Origin: an uncultured Blautia sp.
GTDB lineage: Bacteria > Bacillota > Clostridia > Lachnospirales > Lachnospiraceae
NCBI GenBank assembly: GCA_946538475.1
Contig: CAMNGN010000062.1
Location: forward strand, 1-11,061
DNA: 11,061 bases
Direction: 5' to 3'
Each line of letters starts with the position of its first letter. Position 1 is the stretch's first letter. Made by a program: the position numbers and the translations under genes. The notes below the pieces were generated by a model. It was not told where the DNA came from and ran no database searches. It was given only the letters and a program-made list of their open reading frames with translations. Positions 1 through 6,913 of the stretch are shown here, one piece after another.

Positions 1-1
1 C

Positions 2-508
2 ATTCTGACTCCGGAGCAGACCCAGTACTACTTCCTGAGCGGATTCACCGCTAAGCTGGCTGGTACCGAGAGAGGCATCACCGAGCCCACTCCTACCTTC
101 TCCGCTTGCTTCGGCCAGGCATTCCTTGAGCTTCATCCGACCAAGTATGCTGAGGAGCTGGTAAAGAAGATGCAGAAGTCCGGCGCGAAGGCTTATCTGG
201 TCAACACCGGCTGGAACGGCACCGGCAAGAGAATCTCCATCAAGGATACCCGCGGCATCATCGACGCTATCCTGAACGGCGATGTCCTCAAGGCTCCGAC
301 AAAGAAGATCCCGTTCTTTGATTTCGAGGTTCCGACAGAGCTTCCGGGCGTTGACACAGGCATTCTTGATCCGAGAGATACTTATGCAAACGCATCCGAG
401 TGGGATGAGAAGGCAAAGGATCTGGCTCAGAGATTCATCAAGAACTTTGCAAAATACGAAGGCAATGCTGCAGGTAAGGCTCTTGTTTCTGCAGGCCCGC
501 AGCTTTGA
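2..508 (+). CDS. pckA: Phosphoenolpyruvate carboxykinase (ATP), C-terminal part
   Basis: This enzyme interconverts oxaloacetate plus ATP with phosphoenolpyruvate, CO2 and ADP in the cytoplasm; in anaerobes it often runs in the CO2-fixing, ATP-forming direction. The gene is cut by the window edge: 168 codons are visible, about the last third of a family protein of roughly 530 residues. The frame opens with LTPEQTQYYFLSGFTAK, followed by AGTERGITEP, FSACFGQAFLELHP and YLVNTGWNGTGKRI, all characteristic of the C-terminal domain of ATP-type PEPCK. The GTP-type enzyme does not carry this arrangement. The frame runs intact to TGA at 506-508, and a strong terminator follows 32 bases later, so it is the last gene of its transcript. 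Identification is secure; the start and the nucleotide-binding region lie outside the window. Confidence 0.96.
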   Translation: MLTPEQTQYYFLSGFTAKLAGTERGITEPTPTFSACFGQAFLELHPTKYAEELVKKMQKSGAKAYLVNTGWNGTGKRISIKDTRGIIDAILNGDVLKAPTKKIPFFDFEVPTELPGVDTGILDPRDTYANASEWDEKAKDLAQRFIKNFAKYEGNAAGKALVSAGPQL

Positions 509-536
509 TCTGACGTATAAATTCAAAAACAATCAC

Positions 537-567
537 AAAAACGGTCCCCTCGGGGGCCGTTTTTTTG
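537..567 (+). terminator. Intrinsic terminator of pckA
   Basis: ACGGTCCC (541-548) pairs with GGGGCCGT (553-560) with one G-T wobble, leaving the four-base loop CTCG. A run of T follows at 560-566 and a run of A precedes the stem. It lies 30 bases after the pckA stop codon and is a textbook Rho-independent terminator. Confidence 0.93.
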
Positions 568-573
568 CTGCCG

Positions 574-603
574 GTTACCTTTGACTTTTATGCTTGCTGC
601 GCG
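574..603 (+). repeat. Fragment related to the pheS-upstream repeat
   Basis: GTTACCTTTGAC at 574-585 matches GTTACCTTTCAC at 3056-3067 at 11 of 12 positions. CTTGCTGCGCG at 593-603 is identical to 3082-3092. The two blocks lie in the same order in both places, 19 bases apart here and 26 bases apart there (start to start). The stem that flanks this motif at the pheS copy is not preserved here. It is best read as a degraded or partial copy of the same intergenic repeat family; chance is possible for such short matches. Confidence 0.45.
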
Positions 604-655
604 GCTTCATTCGCAAAAAGAAACCGTTTTTTATGTTAACTGTCCGATTTAAGTA

Positions 656-684
656 TTGAAATACCGGATGGTATCATATATAAT
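656..684 (+). promoter_or_regulatory. Sigma-A promoter of 6S RNA
   Basis: The -35 box is TTGAAA at 656-661 and the -10 box is a perfect TATAAT at 679-684, with a 17-base spacer. Transcription should begin near 691, which is just where the predicted 6S closing stem starts. The near-consensus boxes fit an abundant small RNA. The AT-rich stretch 604-655 in front of it shows no gene. Confidence 0.88.
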
Positions 685-690
685 ATAGGT

Positions 691-870
691 ACAAATCCTG
701 AGATGTGCGATGCCCCTTTCATTATTTTTGAACCTACATTGACTCTACGGGACTCCTATATTGCAGGCCGGATGTCAGGCCTCTCGTCGTGGAAGGCAGA
801 AGGTCTGTTGCGGACACCCACCTGGCTTCGGCTAGGCGTCAAAAAGAAGGGAACGGCATCTCGGGATGCC
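691..870 (+). ncRNA. ssrS: 6S RNA
   Basis: 6S RNA mimics an open promoter and binds the sigma-70/sigma-A RNA polymerase holoenzyme, tuning transcription as nutrients run down. The closing stem is visible: positions 695-705 (ending CCTGAGATG) pair with 857-867 (CATCTCGGGAT) over 11 base pairs, and the CTGAGATG / CATCTCGG ends recall those of the E. coli RNA. A second stem pairs CCCTTT (714-719) with GAAGGG (846-851). On the 3' side of the expected central bubble, CCTGGC-TTCG-GCTAGG (821-836) forms a six-pair UUCG hairpin. The blocks GAACCTACA (730-738), GGGACTCCTATA (749-760) and GCGGACACCCACC (810-822) are ones I recall from Firmicute 6S RNAs. The length of about 180 nt is typical. A strong promoter and a terminator bracket it exactly. 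I did not fully resolve the apical stem by hand, and the mature 3' end could be a few bases later. Confidence 0.88.
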
Positions 871-874
871 AGAG

Positions 875-897
875 AAGAGCCGCAAGGCTCTTTTTTT
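875..897 (+). terminator. Intrinsic terminator of 6S RNA
   Basis: GAGCC (877-881), loop GCAA, GGCTC (886-890), then seven T (891-897); two more A-T pairs can extend the stem. It ends the 6S transcription unit 37 bases before the galM start. Because no promoter fits in between, galM expression probably depends on leakage through this hairpin. Confidence 0.9.
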
Positions 898-933
898 ACG
901 AAAAGAAATAATAAGAAGAAGGAGAATGGAAGC

Positions 934-1986
934 ATGAGCGTATCGGAAAGAAAATTCGGAACTCTTTCGACCGGAGAAGAAATCAGCATTTATCATATCG
1001 AAAACAAGAATGGAGCTTATGCCGAGGTGATTCCTTACGGAGCCATCCTTGTAAAGCTTTGTGTTCCGGATAAAACCGGCAAACTCACCGATGTGGTTCT
1101 CGGTTATGACGATGTAAAGCAGTATGAAGTGAACGGCTGCTTCTTCGGAGCGACCATCGGCCGGAACGGAAACCGAATTGCAAACGCTAAATTTACCATA
1201 AACGGAAAAGAATATCAGCTGGCAGTCAACGAGAATGCAAATAACCTGCACAGCGGCCCGAACGGATTTGAAAAGAAGATCTGGGCTGCGGAAGTGACAG
1301 ACAACGCTGTCGCTTTTTCGCGCGTCAGCCCGGATGGAGAGAACGGCTTCCCGGGAGAATTCAAGGTTACTGTCTGCTATGAGTTTACCGATGACAATGA
1401 GCTGAAGATCCACTATTCCGGAGTGTGCGATCAGGATACCGTCGCGAATCTGACGAATCATTCTTATTTCAATCTGAACGGAGAGGGCAGCGGCTCTGTC
1501 GAAGGTCAGTTTTTGAAGATCAATGCAGCCAGCTTTACACCGGTGCCGGATTCCGCATCCATCCCGACCGGCGAGTACGCTGATGTCAAAGGAACACCTA
1601 TGGACTTTACAAAATTTAAAGCCATCGGTAAAGACATCAATGCCGATTTCGACCAGCTTATATTCACAGGCGGTTTTGACCACAATTATGTGACCGACGA
1701 TTATGTTCCGGGTCAGGTGCGTCCGATCGCCGAGGCTTATTCCGGGACTTCCGGCATTGCTATGGAGGTTTCCTCCGATCTGCCGTGTGTTCAGTTCTAT
1801 GCAGGCAATTTTGTCGTGAACGAGCAGGGAAAGAACGGACATGTATATACTAAGAGACATGGCTTCTGCCTCGAGACACAGACAGAGCCCAACTCGGTAA
1901 ATCAGGAAGGTTTTCACTCTCCCGTGATTAAAGCCGGCGAGCAGTATCAGACCACCACCGGATACCGTTTTTTTGTAAAGGAATGA
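934..1986 (+). CDS. galM: Aldose 1-epimerase (mutarotase)
   Basis: It interconverts the alpha and beta anomers of glucose and galactose, supplying the anomer used by the Leloir pathway; it is cytoplasmic, with no signal peptide. The protein has 350 residues, normal for the family. Family motifs are present in order: GNRIANAKF with Asn80-Arg81, NNLHSG with His106, NHSYFNLNG with His176 (the general-acid histidine region), FDHNY with Asp249, and LETQTEPNS with Glu314, the expected catalytic base. The open frame extends upstream to 703, but that part is the 6S RNA and its terminator. The ATG at 934 is chosen because AAGGAG at 919-924 sits nine bases before it and homology begins there. No other galactose genes are visible nearby. 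The downstream membrane-protein gene begins 28 bases after its stop and is probably co-transcribed. Confidence 0.95.
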   Translation: MSVSERKFGTLSTGEEISIYHIENKNGAYAEVIPYGAILVKLCVPDKTGKLTDVVLGYDDVKQYEVNGCFFGATIGRNGNRIANAKFTINGKEYQLAVNENANNLHSGPNGFEKKIWAAEVTDNAVAFSRVSPDGENGFPGEFKVTVCYEFTDDNELKIHYSGVCDQDTVANLTNHSYFNLNGEGSGSVEGQFLKINAASFTPVPDSASIPTGEYADVKGTPMDFTKFKAIGKDINADFDQLIFTGGFDHNYVTDDYVPGQVRPIAEAYSGTSGIAMEVSSDLPCVQFYAGNFVVNEQGKNGHVYTKRHGFCLETQTEPNSVNQEGFHSPVIKAGEQYQTTTGYRFFVKE

Positions 1987-2014
1987 AGTACAGCGGATCT
2001 AATTCGCGCGAGTT

Positions 2015-2893
2015 ATGAGTGAACAGAAAAGCAGAAAACAGAGTGTGATAAAAAAAATAAGAGGCTTTATCGACAGGGCATATAAGGACCATATCCCGGC
2101 TTACGCGGCGTCGGCTTCCTTTTTCCTGCTGATGGCCTTCATCCCTTTTGTCATGTTCCTGACGACGCTGATCAGATATACGCCTGTCACATACAATATG
2201 ATGCGGGAGATGATCGTAGAGGCACTTCCCCAGAGTATTCAGGAATTTGTGCTGGAGGTCGTTTCGGATGTATACAGACGCAGCGCAGTGCTGATCCCCA
2301 TCACCGGTGTTACGGCCCTGTGGTCTGCCGGTAAAGGCGTTCAGGCTGTCACGAACGGGTTGAACAATATATACCATGTTAAGGAAACCCGAAACTGGCT
2401 GGTGACGCGCATACACTCCATGGCATACACCTTGTTGTTCAGCATCGCGCTGATCGGCAGTCTGGTCCTGATGGTGCTCGGCAGAGAATTGCAGGAGATC
2501 ATTACGGGCTACAGTCCGATCACGGGTAAGATCATCGGACAGATCCTCAATGCCCGGTCGCTGCTGGCATTCCCGCTGCTGTTTTTTGTGTTTCTTCTCC
2601 TGTATAAAGTCCTTCCTAACCGAAAATCGACGTTCCGAAGCCAGGCACCCGGTGCGGCTATCGTTTCGTTTGCCTGGATGATCTTCTCGGTCTTTCTGTC
2701 ATTGTATTTTAAATTTTCGGTCGGTTTCTCGAACATGTACGGAAACATGGCGGCTCTGATCCTGATCATGATGTGGCTTTATTTCCTGATGAACATTATG
2801 CTTTTCGGCGCGGAGATCAATATCTATTTCGAGACTGAACTAAGGATCGCCGACAGGCATATGCGTAAGAGGATCGAGGAAAGGAGAAAATAA
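2015..2893 (+). CDS. YihY/BrkB family inner membrane protein
   Basis: A 292-residue integral membrane protein of the YihY/virulence factor BrkB family, whose biochemical role is not settled; it was once mis-assigned as RNase BN. Six hydrophobic segments can be seen, at about residues 30-52, 91-108, 135-157, 183-200, 211-232 and 243-267. The family's N-terminal signature is present as AYAASASFFLLMAFIPF. So is the C-terminal one, GNMAALILIMMWLYFLMNI followed by FGAEIN. Both ends are basic (KSRKQSVIKK near the start, RHMRKRIEERRK at the end), as expected for cytoplasmic tails. The ATG at 2015 has no convincing ribosome binding site. It lies 28 bases after galM, so translational coupling or read-through is plausible. 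No in-frame alternative start precedes the first membrane segment. Confidence 0.9.
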   Translation: MSEQKSRKQSVIKKIRGFIDRAYKDHIPAYAASASFFLLMAFIPFVMFLTTLIRYTPVTYNMMREMIVEALPQSIQEFVLEVVSDVYRRSAVLIPITGVTALWSAGKGVQAVTNGLNNIYHVKETRNWLVTRIHSMAYTLLFSIALIGSLVLMVLGRELQEIITGYSPITGKIIGQILNARSLLAFPLLFFVFLLLYKVLPNRKSTFRSQAPGAAIVSFAWMIFSVFLSLYFKFSVGFSNMYGNMAALILIMMWLYFLMNIMLFGAEINIYFETELRIADRHMRKRIEERRK

Positions 2894-2904
2894 TCGGGGG
2901 TATA

Positions 2905-2916
2905 TCTGCCGGCAGA
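2905..2916. repeat. 12-bp perfect palindrome before the pheS promoter
   Basis: TCTGCCGGCAGA is a perfect palindrome, extended imperfectly by TATA on the left and CATAT on the right. It lies just after the membrane-protein stop and ends 11 bases before the -35 box. It has no T run, so it is a poor terminator. It could be a regulator binding site or a 3'-end hairpin; nothing in the sequence decides. Confidence 0.35.
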
Positions 2917-2927
2917 CATATTATTTC

Positions 2928-2956
2928 TTGACAAGAACAATGTGTTGTGGCATAGT
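2928..2956 (+). promoter_or_regulatory. Probable promoter for pheS-pheT
   Basis: A perfect TTGACA at 2928-2933, a 17-base spacer and CATAGT at 2951-2956, with TGG directly before the -10 (an extended -10 motif). Transcription would begin near 2963, giving a leader of about 258 nt before pheS. The weak first base of the -10 box is the only blemish. It is the best promoter candidate between the membrane-protein gene and pheS. Confidence 0.65.
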
Positions 2957-3007
2957 AACAATTGTGTGAATTGAGGCGGTATATTGCGTTAATAATACGG
3001 AAATCAG

Positions 3008-3034
3008 CTCCGTCCCTTCGTGGGACGGAGTTTT
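3008..3034 (+). terminator. Terminator-like hairpin in the pheS leader
   Basis: CTCCGTCCC (3008-3016), loop TTCGT, GGGACGGAG (3022-3030): nine perfect pairs, then TTTT and a broken T-rich tail. It lies about 45 nt after the predicted start site and about 190 bases before pheS. If it works it would end most transcripts from the 2928 promoter, as an attenuator or as the end of a short RNA. No T-box motif and no phenylalanine-rich leader peptide is visible here. Confidence 0.6.
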
Positions 3035-3055
3035 CGTCTTATACGACAAGTATAA

Positions 3056-3199
3056 GTTACCTTTCACAGCCGAATCGCGCACTTGCTGCGCGATTGCGGC
3101 CTGAAACAGTAAAGCATGCAGGGATTCGTCCCATCGCCGGAGGCGATTTGCATGGACGAATCCGTTACTATTCGCAGTCTATGGACTGTGAATAGTAAC
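3056..3199 (+). repeat. Modular palindromic repeat element (MITE-like)
   Basis: The ends are inverted repeats: GTTACCTTTCACAG at 3056-3069 and the complement of CTGTGAATAGTAAC at 3186-3199, matching at 12 of 14 positions. Inside are three hairpins in series. AATCGCGCA (3073-3081) pairs perfectly with TGCGCGATT (3087-3095). GGATTCGTCC (3122-3131) pairs perfectly with GGACGAATCC (3154-3163), with ATCGCC/GGCGAT nested inside. A 16-pair stem (3164-3179 with 3184-3199, loop TATG, one G-T pair) closes the right end. CTGAAACAGTAA at 3101-3112 resembles the right end, so the element looks built from repeated GTTAC..CAG / CTG..AGTAA units. It has no coding capacity and sits immediately upstream of the pheS ribosome binding site, inside the predicted leader. 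Confidence 0.65.
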
Positions 3200-3220
3200 A
3201 TCAATAAAGGAGAAAGAACC

Positions 3221-4246
3221 ATGAATATGAGGGAAAAGCTTCAGGAACTGGCAAAAAATGCCGAAAAGCTGATCGAAAGTTCGGACAATCCTGAGAAACT
3301 GAACGAAGTGAGAATTGCCTATCTCGGCAAGAAAGGTGAACTGACCGCTATTCTGAAGGGAATGAAGGACGTTGCTCCGGAAGAACGCCCGAAAGTCGGC
3401 CAGATGGTCAACGAAGCCCGCGCGCAGATCGAGGAGATGCTCGAAGAGTCCAAAAAAGGTCTGGAAAAGCGCATCCGCGAAGAGAAGATGAAAGCGGAAG
3501 TCATCGACGTGACACTGCCTGCCAGAAAGGCTGTTGTCGGACACAGACATCCGAACACGATCGCTCTGGAAGAGGTGGAGCGTATCTTCGTCGGCATGGG
3601 ATATGAAGTTGTGGAAGGCCCCGAGGTCGAATATGCGGACTACAACTTTACCAAGCTGAACATTCCCGAAGATCATCCGGCCAGAGATGAACAGGATACT
3701 TTCTTCATCACCGATCAGATATTGCTGCGTTCCCAGACTTCGCCGGTACAGGCGAGAACGATGGAAGAGGGCAAGCTGCCGATCCGTATGATCGCACCGG
3801 GAAGAGTGTTCCGTTCCGATGAGGTGGATGCCACACATTCACCTTCGTTCCATCAGATCGAGGGCCTTGTCATCGACAAACACATCACTTTTGCCGATCT
3901 CAAGGGAACCCTGCAGGAATTTGCCGAGAGACTTTTCGGACCGGAGACAAAGACCAAATTCCGTCCGCACCATTTCCCGTTCACAGAGCCGTCGGCAGAG
4001 ATGGACGTTTCATGCTTCAAGTGCGGCGGTAAGGGCTGCCGTTTCTGTAAAGGATCGGGCTGGATCGAGATCCTTGGCTGCGGTATGGTGCATCCGAATG
4101 TCCTTACCATGTGCGGGATCGATCCGGAGGAGTACACAGGCTTCGCGTTCGGTGTTGGCCTTGAGCGTATCGCTCTCCTGAAATATGAGATTGATGACAT
4201 GAGACTGCTGTACGAGAATGATACACGATTCCTGAAACAGTTCTGA
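3221..4246 (+). CDS. pheS: Phenylalanine--tRNA ligase alpha subunit
   Basis: This is the catalytic alpha subunit of the cytoplasmic alpha2-beta2 enzyme that charges tRNA-Phe. The 341-residue length is normal. An N-terminal coiled-coil arm that contacts tRNA covers about residues 1-90. The class II catalytic core follows: motif 1 region LPARKAVVGHRHP (99-111), motif 2 GRVFRSDEVDATHSPSFH (194-211), the phenylalanine-pocket segment FRPHHFPFTEPS (247-258), and motif 3 GFAFGVGLERIALL (307-320). A CxxC...CxxC cluster, CFKCGGKGCRFC (265-276), suggests a small metal-binding loop and is common in Firmicute PheS. The ATG at 3221 is chosen because AAAGGAG (3206-3212) lies eight bases before it; the upstream in-frame extension to 3116 runs through the repeat element. 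pheT starts 22 bases after the stop. Confidence 0.97.
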   Translation: MNMREKLQELAKNAEKLIESSDNPEKLNEVRIAYLGKKGELTAILKGMKDVAPEERPKVGQMVNEARAQIEEMLEESKKGLEKRIREEKMKAEVIDVTLPARKAVVGHRHPNTIALEEVERIFVGMGYEVVEGPEVEYADYNFTKLNIPEDHPARDEQDTFFITDQILLRSQTSPVQARTMEEGKLPIRMIAPGRVFRSDEVDATHSPSFHQIEGLVIDKHITFADLKGTLQEFAERLFGPETKTKFRPHHFPFTEPSAEMDVSCFKCGGKGCRFCKGSGWIEILGCGMVHPNVLTMCGIDPEEYTGFAFGVGLERIALLKYEIDDMRLLYENDTRFLKQF

Positions 4247-4268
4247 TACAGACTTTCGGAGGAAAAAG

Positions 4269-6686
4269 ATGAATACTTCATTATCATGGATAAAAATGTA
4301 TGTGCCGGATCTTGATGTGACTGCACAGGAATATACAGATGCAATGACACTGTCCGGAACAAAGGTGGAAGGCTATGAGGAGCTCGACCGGGATCTGGAT
4401 AAGATCGTGATCGGACAGGTCACAAAGATCGATCCGCATCCGGATGCGGACAAGCTGATCGTGTGTCAGGTGGATATCGGAACGGAGACGGTGCAGATCG
4501 TCACCGGAGCGCCTAACGTGACGGTAGGGATCAAGGTACCGGTAGTCCTCGACGGAGGCCGTGTAGCCGGCGGACATGACGGAAAGATGACACCCGGCGG
4601 CATTGAGATCAAAAAAGGCAAGCTCCGCGGTGTAGAGTCCTGCGGTATGATGTGCTCCATCGAAGAGCTGGGCAGCACCCGCGAGATGTACCCGGAAGCA
4701 CCGGAGTACGGTATTTATATCTTCCCGGACGATGCGGTCGTCGGTTCTGACGCGATCGAAGCACTGGGACTTCATGACGCGGTGATCGAGTACGAGATCA
4801 CATCCAACAGAGTGGATTGCTACGGAGTTATCGGTATTGCAAGGGAGGCTGCGGCTACCTTCGGCAAGAAATTCTGCCCGCCCGAAGTTACGGTTAAGGG
4901 CAATGATGAGAAGGCTTCCGACTATATCAAAGTTACGGTGGAAGACAAAGAACTCTGCCCGCGTTACTGCGCAAGAGTGGTGAAGAATGTAAAGATCGGC
5001 CCTTCGCCCAAATGGATGCAGCGCTGCCTGGCTTCCAACGGTATCAGACCGATCAACAACCTGGTCGACATCACCAACTATGTCATGGAAGAGTTCGGCC
5101 AGCCTATGCACGCTTATGACCTGGATATGATCGAAGGAAGAGAGATCATCGTGCGCCGCGCGTATGACGGTGAGAAGTTCACCACCCTCGACGGCCAGGA
5201 AAGAACAATGGACAAAGACGTCCTGATGATCTGCGACGGAGCCAAAGCGGTAGGTATCGCCGGCATCATGGGCGGTGAAAACTCCATGATCACCGACAAC
5301 GTTAAGACAGTCCTGTTTGAGGCGGCCAATTTCAACGGCCCGAACATCCGTCTGTCAGCAAAGAGGATCGGACTTCGTACCGACGCTTCCGGCAAGTTCG
5401 AGAAAGGCCTCGACCCGAACAATGCGTCTGCAGCGATCGACAGAGCCTGCCAGCTGATGGAAGAACTCGGCGCGGGCGAGGTCGTCGGCGGCATCGTGGA
5501 TGTATGCAGCGAGACAAGAGAGCCTTCGAGAGTTCCGTTCGATGCCGAAAAGATCAACGATCTTCTGGGAACAGACCTCACGAAGGAGCAGATGCTTGAC
5601 TATCTTGCGGGTGTCGAGCTTACTTACGATGAGAAGACGAACGAGATCGTCGCTCCGACTTTCCGTCAGGACATCCATTGCCTTGCGGATGTTGCGGAGG
5701 AAGTGGCCAGATTCTTCGGCTATGACAAGATACCCACCACACTGCCGACCGGCGAGGCAACCACAGGCAGCCTGCCGTTCAAACTCAGGATCGAGGCGAT
5801 CGCGAGGGATGTGGCGGAATACTGCGGCTTCTCCGAGGGCATGACATACTCTTTCGAAAGCCCCAAGGTCTTCGAAAAACTGAGAATTCCCGAGGACAGT
5901 CCTCTTCGGAGTGTGATCACCATCAGCAATCCTCTGGGCGAGGATTACAGCATCATGCGTACCACCACACTTAACGGTATGCTGACTTCGCTGGCGACAA
6001 ACTATAACCGCCGCAACAAAGAAGTGCGTCTTTACGAGATGGGCAATGTATATCTGCCGAAGGCACTTCCGCTCACCGAGCTTCCGGAGGAGCGTACGCT
6101 CTTCACTCTGGGCATGTACGGAAAAGTCGATTTCTTTGACATGAAGGGTGTATGCGAAGAGTTCATGGAAAAAGTCGGCATGAAGGAACGGGCCGAGTAT
6201 CGTCCGGGCAGCGCAAGACCGTATCTGCATCCCGGCCGTCAGGCGGACATTTACTACAGGAATGAGTACATCGGATTCCTGGGCGAGGTTCATCCCGAGG
6301 TGGCTGACGCATATGGCATCGGTGAAAGAGCATATATCGCGGTGATCGATATCCTGAATGTCCTTGACTTTGCGGGTTTCGATTACAAATACACCGGCAT
6401 CGCAAGATTCCCGGCAGTGACGAGAGACCTGAGTATGGTGGTTCCGAAAGCGGTCACAGCCGGACAGATCGAGAATATTCTCATTCAGAGAGGCGGAAAG
6501 ATCCTCGAGAGCTGTGAACTTTTCGACATCTATGAAGGAAGCCAGATCAAACCGGGATTCAAATCCATGGCATACGCGCTGGTGTTCAGACATAACGAGA
6601 AGACTCTGGAAGAGAACGAGATCAATGCGGCGATGAAGAAGATCCTGAACGGACTGGAAAGCCTCGGCATCGAGCTGAGAAGCTGA
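4269..6686 (+). CDS. pheT: Phenylalanine--tRNA ligase beta subunit
   Basis: The beta subunit recognises tRNA-Phe and hydrolyses mischarged Tyr-tRNA-Phe. It has 805 residues, typical for bacteria. Domains in order: the N-terminal helical segment; an EMAP-II-like OB-fold tRNA-binding domain at about 44-155 (IGQVTKIDPHPDADKLIVCQ); the B3/B4 editing domain at about 215-400 (NGIRPINNLVDITNYVMEEF, then MHAYD); the B5 domain at about 420-490 with DIHCLADVAEEVARFFGYD; a catalytic-like B6/B7 core that has lost the class II motifs; and a C-terminal FDX-ACB anticodon-binding domain at about 712-805 (RFPAVTRDLSMVVP, FDIYEG, and MAYALVFRHNEKTL). GGAGGA at 4258-4263 lies five bases before the ATG. It forms an operon with pheS and ends before a terminator-like hairpin. 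Confidence 0.97.
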   Translation: MNTSLSWIKMYVPDLDVTAQEYTDAMTLSGTKVEGYEELDRDLDKIVIGQVTKIDPHPDADKLIVCQVDIGTETVQIVTGAPNVTVGIKVPVVLDGGRVAGGHDGKMTPGGIEIKKGKLRGVESCGMMCSIEELGSTREMYPEAPEYGIYIFPDDAVVGSDAIEALGLHDAVIEYEITSNRVDCYGVIGIAREAAATFGKKFCPPEVTVKGNDEKASDYIKVTVEDKELCPRYCARVVKNVKIGPSPKWMQRCLASNGIRPINNLVDITNYVMEEFGQPMHAYDLDMIEGREIIVRRAYDGEKFTTLDGQERTMDKDVLMICDGAKAVGIAGIMGGENSMITDNVKTVLFEAANFNGPNIRLSAKRIGLRTDASGKFEKGLDPNNASAAIDRACQLMEELGAGEVVGGIVDVCSETREPSRVPFDAEKINDLLGTDLTKEQMLDYLAGVELTYDEKTNEIVAPTFRQDIHCLADVAEEVARFFGYDKIPTTLPTGEATTGSLPFKLRIEAIARDVAEYCGFSEGMTYSFESPKVFEKLRIPEDSPLRSVITISNPLGEDYSIMRTTTLNGMLTSLATNYNRRNKEVRLYEMGNVYLPKALPLTELPEERTLFTLGMYGKVDFFDMKGVCEEFMEKVGMKERAEYRPGSARPYLHPGRQADIYYRNEYIGFLGEVHPEVADAYGIGERAYIAVIDILNVLDFAGFDYKYTGIARFPAVTRDLSMVVPKAVTAGQIENILIQRGGKILESCELFDIYEGSQIKPGFKSMAYALVFRHNEKTLEENEINAAMKKILNGLESLGIELRS

Positions 6687-6745
6687 TAACGCATTATATA
6701 TTTGCTGCAAAGACAGCGTAAACTAAACAGGTGAGATCACCGGAC

Positions 6746-6790
6746 AGGGCGGATATTCCTTGGAAAAAGGCTATATCCGCCCTTGCTTTT
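6746..6790 (+). terminator. Probable terminator of pheS-pheT
   Basis: AGGGCGGATAT (6746-6756) pairs perfectly with ATATCCGCCCT (6773-6783); inside the loop CCTT and AAGG can also pair. The tail is TTGCTTTT, an interrupted T run, so termination may be partial. A second, weaker hairpin, CCCGC / GCGGG (6799-6803 with 6811-6815) followed by AAATTTT, lies just downstream. The rest of 6687-6860 shows no gene. Confidence 0.7.
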
Positions 6791-6861
6791 AAAGAAGGCC
6801 CGCAATAACAGCGGGAAATTTTGAAAAATGTGTGACTTACGGCACTGTTTACAAAGAAATG

Positions 6862-6891
6862 TTGTAAAAAAAGCAGGGAATGGTGTATAAT
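6862..6891 (+). promoter_or_regulatory. Promoter of the channel/OmpA/map operon
   Basis: TTGTAA at 6862-6867, an 18-base spacer and a perfect TATAAT at 6886-6891. The predicted start is near 6898, leaving a very short leader that is essentially the ribosome binding site AAAGGAGGT (6900-6908). No operator-like palindrome is obvious around it. Confidence 0.72.
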
Positions 6892-6913
6892 GTTTCGGTA
6901 AAGGAGGTATACT

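Noticed and set aside
703..933. N-terminal extension of galM by 77 codons
   Set aside because: This stretch is the 6S RNA and its terminator; a good ribosome binding site and the start of family homology are at 934.
832..1917. A 361-codon minus-strand open frame opposite galM
   Set aside because: It lies inside galM, which has intact catalytic motifs, and runs through the 6S terminator.
2962..3195. A 77-codon frame beginning with TTG in the pheS leader, as a possible leader peptide
   Set aside because: It has no ribosome binding site, no run of Phe codons, and crosses the terminator hairpin and the repeat.
3116..3220. N-terminal extension of pheS by 35 codons
   Set aside because: It would translate the repeat element; AAAGGAG before the ATG at 3221 and the normal PheS length fix the start.
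5355..6710. A 451-codon minus-strand open frame opposite pheT
   Set aside because: pheT is certain on the plus strand with full domain order; the minus-strand protein resembles nothing I recognise and reflects codon bias.
6799..6822. CCCGC/GCGGG hairpin followed by AAATTTT as a separate terminator
   Set aside because: Five pairs with a seven-base loop and a T run set back by three A is weak; noted only as a possible helper of the main pheT hairpin.
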